This document shows, piece by piece, positions 1-6,939 of a stretch of DNA of 16,818 nucleotides. This stretch comes from CANJBX01 sp041487815 (GTDB lineage Bacteria; Pseudomonadota; Alphaproteobacteria; Rhizobiales; Xanthobacteraceae): assembly GCA_041487815.1 (NCBI GenBank), contig JBGPOB010000039.1, forward strand, positions 1-16,818, given 5' to 3'. The notes beneath the pieces are model-generated. The model did not search any database and had not been told where the DNA came from. It saw only the letters and a list, made by a program, of their open reading frames with translations. The stretch's first letter is position 1; each line of letters begins with the position of its first letter. The position numbers were made by a program, and so were the translations under genes.

Positions 1-143
1 CCGATGTGAAAATGCGCGCGCTGCTTTACGCGGGTCCGCCGATCAACGAGCCGGTCGCCTTCGGAGGCCCGTTCGTCATGAACACGGCGGATGAAATCCG
101 CCAGGCTTTTGCGGATTTTCGCAGCGGCCGTTTTTTGGGTTGA
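1..143 (+). CDS. Pirin family protein, C-terminal fragment (5' end outside window)
   Basis: An open frame enters from the left edge (first full codon at base 3) and ends at TGA 141-143, giving 47 residues. The segment LLYAGPPINEPVAFGGPFVM, followed by NTADEIRQAFADF and a short basic end, matches the close of the pirin C-terminal cupin domain. There a 'NEP...GPFVMNT..EI..A..D...G.F' pattern is typical. Pirins are cytosolic metal-binding cupins; some oxidise quercetin or act as redox cofactors of regulators, but the substrate cannot be told from this fragment. The gene converges on gmk, with a palindromic repeat between them. The catalytic N-terminal cupin with its metal ligands is not in view, so function is assigned by family only. 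Confidence 0.75.
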   Translation, partial: DVKMRALLYAGPPINEPVAFGGPFVMNTADEIRQAFADFRSGRFLG

Positions 144-213
144 TCTTTCGGCAGCTCGACCGCTGCCTGACGCGATTCCGAAAAGCCACAACGCGCTTTA
201 GCCTCTAATCCAT

Positions 214-364
214 TCGAATTGAATCGGTTTACCCCGCCAACACTATGATTTTGGGTGTGATCTTGTCCGACCTCGCTTCGCCCGCCGAAGCGGGCTTCGC
301 GAAGGCGGGAAAGTCTGCAACCCCCGGAACAAGTCCGGGGGCAGGCTTTTTCGGGATCACACCC
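214..364. repeat. Dispersed palindromic intergenic element, copy 1
   Basis: This lies between the convergent pirin and gmk ends. Outer arms GGGTGTGATC (253-262) and GATCACACCC (355-364) are perfectly complementary. Inside are two hairpins: a CTTCGCCCGCC/GGCGGG-type stem at about 274-310, and CCCCCGGA/TCCGGGGG at about 321-340. A left flank with TCGAATTGAATCGG (214-227) and an ACTATGATTTTGGG segment matches, in reverse, the flank of copy 2 at 12671-12775. The shared flank shows that the unit is larger than one hairpin. It could act as a bidirectional terminator for the converging genes, although no clear U-tract is seen. Confidence 0.75.
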
Positions 365-375
365 TGGGATCGCGG

Positions 376-1038
376 TCAGGAAACCAGCTTGGCAAGATCG
401 CGGTCGAGGCGGGCGACCTGCTCTGCCAGCGTATTTTGCCGCAATCGGCGCACCCGTTCCGCGCCCAGGATGCATCTGAGCACCGCGAATGTGCTGTTGA
501 GATCCTGGTTGACAAGCACGTAGTCGTACTCGGCCCAGTGCTCGATTTCCGTGCGCGCGTTTCGCAACCTGCGTTCGATGACGTGGTCGGCGTCTTCGGC
601 GCGTCGTTCGAGCCGATGCTTCAATTCCTCCGCGCTTGGCGGCAGGACGAAGACGCCGACAACGTCCTGCGGCATCTTCTCATAGAGCTGGCGCGCGCCC
701 TGGTAGTCGATATCAAAAAGGACATCGCGGCCCGTCCCCAGCGCCCGCTCCACGGGCTCGCGGGGAGAGCCATAGAAATTACCGTGCACCTCCGCCCATT
801 CGAGCAATTCGCCGCCATCGCGCATCTGGTCAAATTTGCGCTTGCTGACGAAATGGTAGTGCACGCCATCAACTTCGCTGGAGCGGCGCGCGCGCGTGGT
901 CACTGAGACGGAAAGTTCAATCGATTTGTCGTCTTCGATCAGCGACCGCGCCAGCGTCGATTTTCCGGCGCCGGAAGGCGACGAGATAACCAGCATGACG
1001 CCGCGCCGCGCCTGTGAGATTTCCGCCATCGTAGTCAT
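376..1038 (-). CDS. gmk: Guanylate kinase
   Basis: The 220-residue product is a cytosolic nucleotide kinase that phosphorylates GMP to GDP with ATP, a step in GTP and dGTP supply. The P-loop SPSGAGKST is at residues 20-28. The GMP-binding region follows, with SVTTRARRSSEVDGVHYHFV and, further on, the FYGSP and DVLFDIDYQGARQL segments. The lid region contains RLERRAEDADHVIERRL. Length is normal for the family (about 205-220). The start ATG overlaps the yicC stop as ATGA (1035-1038), which implies translational coupling. A second in-frame ATG at 1029 (Met4) could be the true start. The gene is last in the leftward fabD-to-gmk block, a placement common in Hyphomicrobiales. Confidence 0.96.
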   Translation of the reverse strand: MTTMAEISQARRGVMLVISSPSGAGKSTLARSLIEDDKSIELSVSVTTRARRSSEVDGVHYHFVSKRKFDQMRDGGELLEWAEVHGNFYGSPREPVERALGTGRDVLFDIDYQGARQLYEKMPQDVVGVFVLPPSAEELKHRLERRAEDADHVIERRLRNARTEIEHWAEYDYVLVNQDLNSTFAVLRCILGAERVRRLRQNTLAEQVARLDRDLAKLVS

Positions 1039-1919
1039 TCCAGATTCTGCACCTGCTCGCGAAACTGCTCGACCACCGTCTTCAGCTCGATGCCGATGCT
1101 CGTCAGCTCCACGTCATTCGACTTGGCACACAGGGTGTTGGATTCACGGTTGAGCTCTTGCGCGAGGAAATCGAGACGGCGTCCGATCGCGCCGCCGTCG
1201 GCCAGCAATTTGCGCGCCTGCGCGACATGGGTATGGAGCCGGTCCAGTTCCTCACGGATGTCCGCCTTCGCGGCCAGCAACAACGCTTCCTGGTGCAGCC
1301 GGTCGGCGTCGAACCGCCCGCCTTCGGTCAGCGTCGCGATCTGCTCCGCAATCCGCTGGCGAACCGCCTCGGGCCGCCGCCCGGGAGCTTCGTCCGCGCG
1401 CGCAGCCAACGCCGCGATCTGCGACAGCCGCTCGTTCAGGATCCGGCCCAGCGCGGCGCCCTCATGGTGCCGCATCACGGCGAGACTTTTCAGCGCGGCG
1501 TCAAATCCCGCCATGGCGGCGGCCTCGGCGGCCTGCCGCTCGTCCTCGCGCTCGTCGGCGTCAACAACTTCAATGACCCCCTTGACCGCCAGAATGCCGT
1601 CCAGCCGCGGCGGGTCGGCATCGACCTGCGCGGCGAGGCGCTTGAGCGTCGTGAGGATCGCGTCGAGAACCTGTTCGTTGACGCGGACGACCGGCGCGAC
1701 GCCCACGCGTTCCACGGTCAGCGCCGCCTGCAGCGCGCCGCGCGCGACTGCCGCCGCCGCGAGCCCGCGCACGGTTGGCTCGATTTCATCCCAGCCCGGC
1801 GGCAGGCGCAGCCGCAAATCGAGTCCCTTGGCGTTGACCGACCTGATCTCCCATGTCCACGCGTAAACTCCCGACACGCCCTGGCTGCGCGCAAAGCCGG
1901 TCATGCTCGAGAGCGTCAT
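1035..1919 (-). CDS. yicC: YicC/YloC family endoribonuclease
   Basis: The 294-residue protein opens with MTLSSMTGFARSQG, the hallmark N-terminus of the YicC/YloC family. It ends with the conserved C-terminal DUF1732 block (RRLDFLAQELNRESNTLCAK, then GIELKTVVEQFREQVQNLE). Members studied in Escherichia coli and Bacillus subtilis are endoribonucleases; the E. coli protein has been linked to decay of a small RNA. The middle third is Ala- and Glu-rich and probably helical. Length is normal for the family. The gene overlaps gmk by four bases (ATGA), and this yicC-gmk pairing is widespread. A weak purine stretch (GAAGAGA) precedes the start. The local RNA target is unknown. Confidence 0.93.
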   Translation of the reverse strand: MTLSSMTGFARSQGVSGVYAWTWEIRSVNAKGLDLRLRLPPGWDEIEPTVRGLAAAAVARGALQAALTVERVGVAPVVRVNEQVLDAILTTLKRLAAQVDADPPRLDGILAVKGVIEVVDADEREDERQAAEAAAMAGFDAALKSLAVMRHHEGAALGRILNERLSQIAALAARADEAPGRRPEAVRQRIAEQIATLTEGGRFDADRLHQEALLLAAKADIREELDRLHTHVAQARKLLADGGAIGRRLDFLAQELNRESNTLCAKSNDVELTSIGIELKTVVEQFREQVQNLE

Positions 1920-1964
1920 GGAAATCTCTTCAGCCGAATCGGAACCAATCTAGACGGCGGAGAT

Positions 1965-1993
1965 TAGCGCATGATCGCGAATGGCGCATGATC
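1965..1993. repeat. Direct repeat GCGCATGATC (two copies)
   Basis: GCGCATGATC occurs at 1967-1976 and again at 1984-1993, 17 bases start to start, in the yicC-mltG gap. The 12-mer TAGCGCATGATC at 1965-1976 recurs exactly at 7671-7682 behind rpsR. This suggests remnants of a dispersed repeat whose ends carry this word. Confidence 0.6.
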
Positions 1994-2038
1994 ACGACAC
2001 GCGCACGATCGTGCCTGCGGACGGGGACCCTGCGCGCC

Positions 2039-3424
2039 TTATTGCGATCGAACGCGCGGGGCGGTCTGGGCCTGCGGCGGCGCCGGCGCCAAGGACTGCG
2101 GCGATTGCGGCGTTCGTGTCGTTGCACGCGTGGCGCGCGGCCGGTTTAGCGGCGTGGGAGTGCCCGTCGCGGCCGGCGCTTCGGCCGCGGGCTCGTCGGC
2201 GGTGGCGGCCACGGAGGAGTCGTTCTGCGACTGCTCCAATGCCCGCAGCTTGGCGACGTTCTTGAGGTGCTGATCGAGAGTTTCGGAAAAGGCGTGTCCG
2301 CCAGTGCCGTCGGCCACGAAATACAGTTCGCGCGTGCGCGCCGGGTTGGCGGCGGCCTCGATCGAGGCGCGGCCGGGATTTGCAATCGGCCCCGGCGGCA
2401 GGCCGTCAATGGTGTAGGTGTTGTATGGCGTCGGCTGGGTAATCTCGCCGCGCGTGATCGGCCGGCCGAGCGTACCCTTGCCGCCGACCAGCCCGTAGAT
2501 GATGGTCGGATCCGACTGCAGCTTCATGCGTTGCTTGACCCGGTTGACGAACACCGCGGCAACGCGCGCCCGCTCGTCGGCCTTGCCGGTTTCCTTTTCA
2601 ACGATCGAGGCCAACGTCAGCAATTCCTCCGGCGATTTGATCGGCAGGTCGCCGGCGCGCCGTTCCCAGGTGTCCTGCAACAGCTTGCGCTGCGCCTGCT
2701 GCAGGCGCTGAATCACCTGCTCGCGCGCCATACCGCGGGTGAAGCGGTAGGTCTCCGGCAGCATCGATCCCTCGCGCGGAATTTCTCGGATGTTGCCGGC
2801 AAGCACATCGGTCTCAAGCAACCGCTGAACGATCTGCTCCGAGGTCAGGCCTTCGGGAATCGTAATCGCATGCTGGACGACCTTGCCTTCGATGATCGTG
2901 CCGATGACATCCTGCAGGCTCGCCTGCTTGGGAAACAGGTACTCTCCGGATTTGATCTCGCCGCGCGACTTTTGAAGAACGACGGCGCCGATAAATATCC
3001 AGGGCTGGTCGATGACGCCTTCGCGTTCGAGCACTTCCGCGACATCGCGCACGCCGGAGCGCGGAATGATAACAATCTTTTCCTCCGTCAGCGGGCCGGT
3101 GGCGTCAAGGCGAGTCTTACCGACGACCATGGCGCCGACGCCAACGAGGCCGAGCAGGATCAAGATCATGAACACCGCATTGCCGGCAACCACCATCGGA
3201 TGTCGCGCCCCGGCCGAACGGCGCACCGGCTCGCGCACGCGCTCGGGTTGCAACGCCAATCGCGGCGATTTTGGCGGGCCGCGGCGCCGGCCGAGCACAG
3301 GCTCGGGGTGGATTTCCAGCGCGCCGCGCGTCTCGGGTTCGGGCACCCGATCGCCGGGTCTTTGCGACGCAATTCTTTCCGACCCGCTGTTTTGGCCGGT
3401 TTCGCCCTTACGGCGCCAAAGCAT
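2039..3424 (-). CDS. mltG: Endolytic murein transglycosylase MltG
   Basis: This inner-membrane lytic transglycosylase cuts nascent glycan strands and is thought to end peptidoglycan chain growth. I take the start at ATG 3424, which has AGGA seven bases upstream and gives 461 residues. An upstream in-frame TTG at 3472 lacks that support. From this start the order is a cytoplasmic Arg/Pro-rich segment (1-75), one membrane span (about 77-102, MVVAGNAVFMILILLGLVGV), a LysM-like region, and the YceG catalytic domain. TLASIVEKETG (about residues 270-280) carries the family's catalytic Glu, at about residue 276. The motifs RMKLQSDPTIIYG, TPYNTY and DGLPPGPIANPG follow. An Ala/Pro/Thr-rich tail of about 60 residues is longer than in E. 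coli MltG and looks disordered. The gene lies between fabF and yicC, its usual alphaproteobacterial place. Confidence 0.94.
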   Translation of the reverse strand: MLWRRKGETGQNSGSERIASQRPGDRVPEPETRGALEIHPEPVLGRRRGPPKSPRLALQPERVREPVRRSAGARHPMVVAGNAVFMILILLGLVGVGAMVVGKTRLDATGPLTEEKIVIIPRSGVRDVAEVLEREGVIDQPWIFIGAVVLQKSRGEIKSGEYLFPKQASLQDVIGTIIEGKVVQHAITIPEGLTSEQIVQRLLETDVLAGNIREIPREGSMLPETYRFTRGMAREQVIQRLQQAQRKLLQDTWERRAGDLPIKSPEELLTLASIVEKETGKADERARVAAVFVNRVKQRMKLQSDPTIIYGLVGGKGTLGRPITRGEITQPTPYNTYTIDGLPPGPIANPGRASIEAAANPARTRELYFVADGTGGHAFSETLDQHLKNVAKLRALEQSQNDSSVAATADEPAAEAPAATGTPTPLNRPRATRATTRTPQSPQSLAPAPPQAQTAPRVRSQ

Positions 3425-3531
3425 TTGAAAATCCTGTGCTACGCAACATACGTCAACGACCGGTGCCAGCAAACGCAGCGCGAAAGGCTAGCGTCAAATA
3501 TGGCAAAAGCGTGTGAACCACCTGCCTAATA

Positions 3532-4797
3532 TTACGGCTGCGGGCGGCGAAATACCAGACTGGCATTTGTGCCGCCAAAGCCGAACGAATTCGACAGCGT
3601 GATATTGATTTCTCGCTTGCGCGCCTGGCGCGGCACGAGATCAATCACAGTATCGACCGAAGGATTGTCGAGATTGATCGTCGGCGGAGCGATCTGGTCG
3701 CGCAGCGCCAGGATGCAAAAGATGGCTTCGACCGCGCCCGCGGCGCCGAGCAGATGTCCGATCGACGACTTGGTCGACGACATCGAAATGCGTCCGGCCG
3801 CGTTGCCCATCACGCGTTGCACCGCGTTGAGCTCGATCTCGTCACCGAGAGGCGTCGATGTGCCGTGGGCGTTGATGTAATCGATTTCGGCGGGCGAAAT
3901 TTGCGCGCGTTTGATCGCCGCCGACATGCAGCGAAACGCGCCGTCGCCGTCCTCGGCCGGCGCCGTGATGTGATGGGCATCGCCCGACATGCCGTAGCCG
4001 ATGACCTCGGCATAAATCGTGGCGCCGCGACGCTTGGCGTGCTCGTATTCCTCGAGCACTACAACGCCTGCGCCCTCGCCCATTACGAAGCCGTCGCGGT
4101 CACGATCGTACGGGCGCGACGCGCGTTCCGGCGTGTGGTTGAAATTCGTTGACAGCGCGCGGCACGCGGCAAAGCCCGCGACGCTGATACGGTTGACCGG
4201 CGATTCCGTACCGCCGGCAAGCATCACGTCGGCATCGTCCAGCGCAATGAGCCGCGCGGCGTCGCCGATGGCGTGCGCGCCGGTGGAGCACGCGGTGACG
4301 ACCGCGTGATTGGGGCCCTTCAGCCGATGCGCAATCGAAACGTAGCCGGATGCAAGATTGATCAGGCGGCCCGGAATGAAGAACGGCGATACGCGCCGCG
4401 GCCCCTTTTCCTTCAGCACGATTGCGGTTTCGGCAATTCCCTCGATGCCGCCGATGCCGGACCCGATCATCACGCCCGTGCGCGTCTGGTCCTCGTAGCT
4501 TTCCGGTTTCCACCGAGAGTCCTTGATCGCCTGCGCCGCCGCGCACATCGCGAACACGATGAAGTCGTCGACCCTGCGCTGCTCCCTCGGCGCCATCCAT
4601 TCGTCGGCATTGAAGGATCCGTCGCTGCCGTCGCCGCGCGGAACCGATCCAGCGATCTTGCAGGGCAAATCGGAGACGTCGAACTTTTCGATCAGCCGCA
4701 CCCCGCTTTGGCCCGCGATGATCCGCCGCCACGTGTGCTCGACGCCGCAGCCAAGCGGCGTCAGCATGCCCAATCCGGTAACGACGACGCGCCTCAT
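3532..4797 (-). CDS. fabF: 3-oxoacyl-[acyl-carrier-protein] synthase II (KAS II)
   Basis: The 421-residue condensing enzyme of type II fatty acid synthesis extends acyl-ACP with malonyl-ACP, including the C16:1 to C18:1 step. The Cys-His-His triad is present: Cys170 in VTACSTGAHAIG, His311 in NAHGTSTPLGDEIE, and His348 in SIGHLLGAAGAVEA. The thiolase-fold N-terminus (MRRVVVTGLGMLTPLG) and the Gly-rich C-terminal SNSFGFGGTNASLVF are intact. An AGGAAA Shine-Dalgarno sits about six bases before the ATG. The Cys-His-His set marks an elongating enzyme, not FabH (Cys-His-Asn) or a decarboxylating chain-length factor. It lies downstream of acpP, its partner carrier protein, across an unusually long 329-base gap. 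Confidence 0.96.
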   Translation of the reverse strand: MRRVVVTGLGMLTPLGCGVEHTWRRIIAGQSGVRLIEKFDVSDLPCKIAGSVPRGDGSDGSFNADEWMAPREQRRVDDFIVFAMCAAAQAIKDSRWKPESYEDQTRTGVMIGSGIGGIEGIAETAIVLKEKGPRRVSPFFIPGRLINLASGYVSIAHRLKGPNHAVVTACSTGAHAIGDAARLIALDDADVMLAGGTESPVNRISVAGFAACRALSTNFNHTPERASRPYDRDRDGFVMGEGAGVVVLEEYEHAKRRGATIYAEVIGYGMSGDAHHITAPAEDGDGAFRCMSAAIKRAQISPAEIDYINAHGTSTPLGDEIELNAVQRVMGNAAGRISMSSTKSSIGHLLGAAGAVEAIFCILALRDQIAPPTINLDNPSVDTVIDLVPRQARKREINITLSNSFGFGGTNASLVFRRPQP

Positions 4798-4870
4798 CGG
4801 TGGTTTCCTGTCCCCCCCAGTCCGCGGCTGATCATGCTACGTTGATCGTGCTACATCTAATCTGGCGCCC

Positions 4871-4894
4871 GGCGATCGCAACTGGCGATCGCAA
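4871..4894. repeat. Direct repeat GGCGATCGCAA (two copies)
   Basis: The 11-mer is at 4871-4881 and 4884-4894, 13 bases start to start. Each copy contains the perfect 8-base palindrome GCGATCGC. Such paired palindromes can be protein sites or simple slippage products. Position between fabF and acpP is the only context. Confidence 0.55.
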
Positions 4895-5010
4895 ACCGTC
4901 CATCGCGGGCGTTTGCGGCTGAAAAGCGCATTCGCCCCTGTGGGCGTTGCTCCCCGTGCACGTTGCGCCACGACGAGAAACGCGCGCCCACGCGCAGGGT
5001 TCCCAAATTT

Positions 5011-5068
5011 TTCGTGATCCCAGTTCTTTCGCGATCCCAAGTCTTTCGCGATCCCAAGTCTTTCGCGC
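5011..5068. repeat. 17-base tandem repeat, about 3.4 units
   Basis: Units are TTCGTGATCCCAGTTCT (5011-5027), TTCGCGATCCCAAGTCT (5028-5044), the identical TTCGCGATCCCAAGTCT (5045-5061) and a partial TTCGCGC (5062-5068). The first unit differs at three positions. There are no spacers, so this is not a CRISPR array. The core GATCCC resembles the arms of the GTGATCCCGAAAA palindromes elsewhere in the window. Confidence 0.85.
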
Positions 5069-5126
5069 GCAAAGCGTGCGCGTCATCTTGGTGCCCTAAG
5101 TTAGCGCGCAACCCGAAAGCTGCGGG

Positions 5127-5366
5127 TCAGCCTTTGGAATTCTTTTCGAGGAATTTTACGGCATCGCCGACTGTCAGGATCGTTTCCGCTGCGTCATCGG
5201 GAATCTCGCAGCCGAATTCTTCCTCAAATGCCATGACAAGCTCGACGGTATCGAGGCTGTCGGCGCCGAGGTCGTCGATGAAGCTGGCGGCTTCCGTCAC
5301 CTTTTCGGGTTCGACCCCAAGGTGCTCCACGACGATCTTCTTAACCCGCTCGCCGATGTCACTCAT
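5127..5366 (-). CDS. acpP: Acyl carrier protein
   Basis: The 79-residue acidic protein carries growing acyl chains on a 4'-phosphopantetheine arm. The attachment site is Ser37 in DDLGADSLDTVELVMAFEEE, the universal Asp-Ser-Leu motif. Length and the four-helix pattern match housekeeping ACP (about 77-80 residues). The Shine-Dalgarno GAGG lies eight bases before the ATG. The gene sits between fabD and fabF, as expected for the primary ACP, but fabG is missing from the upstream side. Tandem repeats flank it on both sides (5011-5068 and 5383-5427). Confidence 0.97.
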   Translation of the reverse strand: MSDIGERVKKIVVEHLGVEPEKVTEAASFIDDLGADSLDTVELVMAFEEEFGCEIPDDAAETILTVGDAVKFLEKNSKG

Positions 5367-5382
5367 CTTTCAAACCTCGCGC

Positions 5383-5427
5383 TTGCCTTGTGCGACTTTG
5401 CCTTTTGCGAATTTGCCTTGTGCGACC
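5383..5427. repeat. 15-base tandem repeat upstream of acpP, three units
   Basis: Units are TTGCCTTGTGCGACT (5383-5397), TTGCCTTTTGCGAAT (5398-5412) and TTGCCTTGTGCGACC (5413-5427). The array ends 16 bases before the acpP start, so it falls in the acpP 5' untranslated or promoter region. On the minus strand a short frame reads it as VAQGK/FAKGK/VAQGK. That frame has no convincing start, and I do not call it a gene. Confidence 0.85.
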
Positions 5428-5598
5428 GTAGCGTCATCGTGGCTGCCGCCGTCGAACGGTCGTCGAACGTTGTTGAGGGTGGTTTTGGTCCAGATAAGGG
5501 GCAATTGCAACTCCCCCGGCCTGTTGCCCAGCCCAAGACGGGCTCCGGTTAACACACTTCAAATCCGTTGGCCAGCGCGGCCACCGAGCAGAATTCCT

Positions 5599-6543
5599 TC
5601 ACCGCGGCAAGGCCTTGAAAGCGTCCAGATCGACCGGCGCACCGATCGCAAGCGTGCTCGCGCCGTCGGCGATGCGTTTGACGAGTCCGCTCAGCACCTT
5701 GCCGGCGCCGATCTCGCAGAAAGTTGCAACACCGTGCCGCGCCATGAACGCAACCGACTCGCGCCAGCGTACGGTGCCCGTCACCTGCTCGATCAGCCTG
5801 CGCACGATTTCGTTTGGCTCCGAAATCGGCGCGGCGAGCACATTGGCGATGAGCGGCACCGCGGGCGTGCGCACGATGATGGCGGCAAGCGCCTCCGCCA
5901 TGGTATCGGCGGCAGGTTGCATCAGCGCGCAATGGAAGGGCGCTGACACCGGCAGGAGCATGGCCCGCTTGGCGCCGCGCGTTTTCGCGATTTCAACCGC
6001 CCGCCCGACCGCGGCCGCATCGCCCGAGACTACGACCTGACCGCCGCCGTTGTCGTTGGCGGCCTGGCAGATCTGGCCCTGCGCGGCTTCGGCCGCGACC
6101 GCTGCTGCAACGTCGAATTCGAGACCGATCAGCGCCGCCATCGCGCCGACCCCGACCGGCACCGCACGCTGCATCGCCTGCCCGCGCAGCCGCACGAGCT
6201 TCACCGCATCCGACAATGCGAAGGCGCCGGCCGCCGCGAGTGCCGAATATTCACCGAGTGAATGGCCGGCGACGAAGGCGACATCGCGTGCGAGAACGAC
6301 GCCGGCCTCGGCCTCGAGCACGCGCATCACCGCGAATGACGTCGCCAGCAGCGCCGGCTGCGCGTTCTCGGTGAGCGTCAGCGTTTCCGCCGGACCGTCC
6401 CACATTACCGCGGAAAGCCTGTCGCCAAGCGCCGCATCGACTTCGTCGAACACCGCCCGGGCGACGGGAAACGCCGCGGCCATCGCCTTGCCCATGCCGA
6501 CGGTCTGGCTGCCCTGACCCGGAAATATGAACGCGATCGACAT
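5599..6543 (-). CDS. fabD: Malonyl CoA-acyl carrier protein transacylase
   Basis: The 314-residue enzyme moves malonate from CoA to ACP, supplying the elongation units used by FabF. The nucleophile is Ser95 in GHSLGEYSAL. The N-terminal FPGQGSQ (residues 8-14) forms the oxyanion region. Arg120 in LVRLRGQAMQ binds the malonyl carboxylate, and His204 in SAPFHCALM is the partner base. Length is normal (about 305-320). It heads the leftward block and is divergent from rpsF. A GGGGCGGG stretch just before the ATG may serve as ribosome binding site. The 232 bases to acpP hold no other gene, so the usual fabD-fabG-acpP order is broken here. Confidence 0.96.
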   Translation of the reverse strand: MSIAFIFPGQGSQTVGMGKAMAAAFPVARAVFDEVDAALGDRLSAVMWDGPAETLTLTENAQPALLATSFAVMRVLEAEAGVVLARDVAFVAGHSLGEYSALAAAGAFALSDAVKLVRLRGQAMQRAVPVGVGAMAALIGLEFDVAAAVAAEAAQGQICQAANDNGGGQVVVSGDAAAVGRAVEIAKTRGAKRAMLLPVSAPFHCALMQPAADTMAEALAAIIVRTPAVPLIANVLAAPISEPNEIVRRLIEQVTGTVRWRESVAFMARHGVATFCEIGAGKVLSGLVKRIADGASTLAIGAPVDLDAFKALPR

Positions 6544-6726
6544 CGGCCCGCCCCGAAAAAATCGCGGCGAGAGTCACGCTCGGTGCCGCGATGTCAAGGT
6601 TACAGGTTCCCAACGTATTCTGCCGGCGACCGCGATGAACGCGCATCCGGGCGTGGACAGGTACTATGGTGATCCCTGGGATGCCGTGAAGGTTCGAGGC
6701 GGCGCGCGCACGCTGCCGCGGATGCC

Positions 6727-6754
6727 TTGCTTTTGCCGGCGATGGCCCTATAAC
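6727..6754 (+). promoter_or_regulatory. Sigma70-type promoter of the rpsF operon
   Basis: A -35 box TTGCTT (6727-6732) and a -10 box TATAAC (6749-6754) are separated by 16 bases. Transcription would start near 6761, leaving a leader of about 180 bases before rpsF. This is the best promoter match in the gap, and it has the right strand and position. Confidence 0.65.
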
Positions 6755-6877
6755 CCCGGCTTCCGCTCGATCCCGGCCGGGAGCTGAACGGACGGCCATT
6801 CGGCTGCGTTTGTTGCGCAACCATGGCAGGACCTGATGGTCCGGCGTCCCGTGTTCCCGCCTTCCTGAGAACTTCCG

Positions 6878-6903
6878 AGCCTTCCCGAAGGGCACGAAGG
6901 GCT
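6878..6903 (+). promoter_or_regulatory. Candidate rpsF leader hairpin (possible S6:S18 autoregulatory element)
   Basis: AGCCTTC pairs with GAAGGGCT (one bulged G), preceded by TTCCG. Many bacteria carry an rpsF leader RNA that binds the S6:S18 complex through a loop CCG next to a stem, giving feedback control. The CCG, stem and position 36 bases before the ATG are suggestive, but I cannot fold or align it here. Confidence 0.3.
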
Positions 6904-6939
6904 TAGCGCCGGCGAGCACGACACGAGGAAAGGCAATCT

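Larger units (their letters stand above)
4798..5126. other. Long acpP-fabF gap, non-coding
   Basis: These 329 bases separate genes that are usually close together. The gap holds the fabF Shine-Dalgarno (TCCT on the plus strand, 4808-4811), a pair of GGCGATCGCAA repeats and a 17-base tandem repeat. Several short minus-strand frames cross it. They overlap one another in different phases, translate the tandem repeat into near-identical peptides and have no recognisable domain, so I see no gene here. Confidence 0.6.
6544..6939. other. fabD/rpsF divergent intergenic region
   Basis: These 396 bases contain no gene. Toward rpsF they hold a good promoter (6727-6754) and a leader of about 180 bases with hairpin potential (AGCCTTC 6878-6884 with GAAGGGCT 6896-6903). 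Toward fabD there is a perfect minus-strand TTGACA (6597-6592), but the hexamer 17 bases on (ACTCTC) is a poor -10. The fabD promoter is therefore only suggested. Confidence 0.6.

Noticed and set aside
3425..3472. N-terminal extension of MltG from TTG 3472
   Set aside because: TTG lacks a ribosome site; ATG 3424 has AGGA at good spacing.
2267..3529. 420-codon plus-strand frame opposite mltG
   Set aside because: It is a mirror of a well-supported MltG gene, with Arg/Ala/His-rich composition typical of antisense frames.
5011..5068. Possible CRISPR array
   Set aside because: The units are 17 bases and directly adjacent, with no spacers and no cas genes.
4832..5111. Three overlapping short minus-strand frames across the 17-base repeat
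   Set aside because: All three phases stay open because the region is GC-rich and repetitive. None has a Shine-Dalgarno or recognisable family.
5370..5555. Minus-strand frame upstream of acpP with VAQGK repeats
   Set aside because: It needs a GTG start without a ribosome site, and its only structure is the tandem DNA repeat read as codons. No domain is seen. It is kept only as a leader-peptide possibility.
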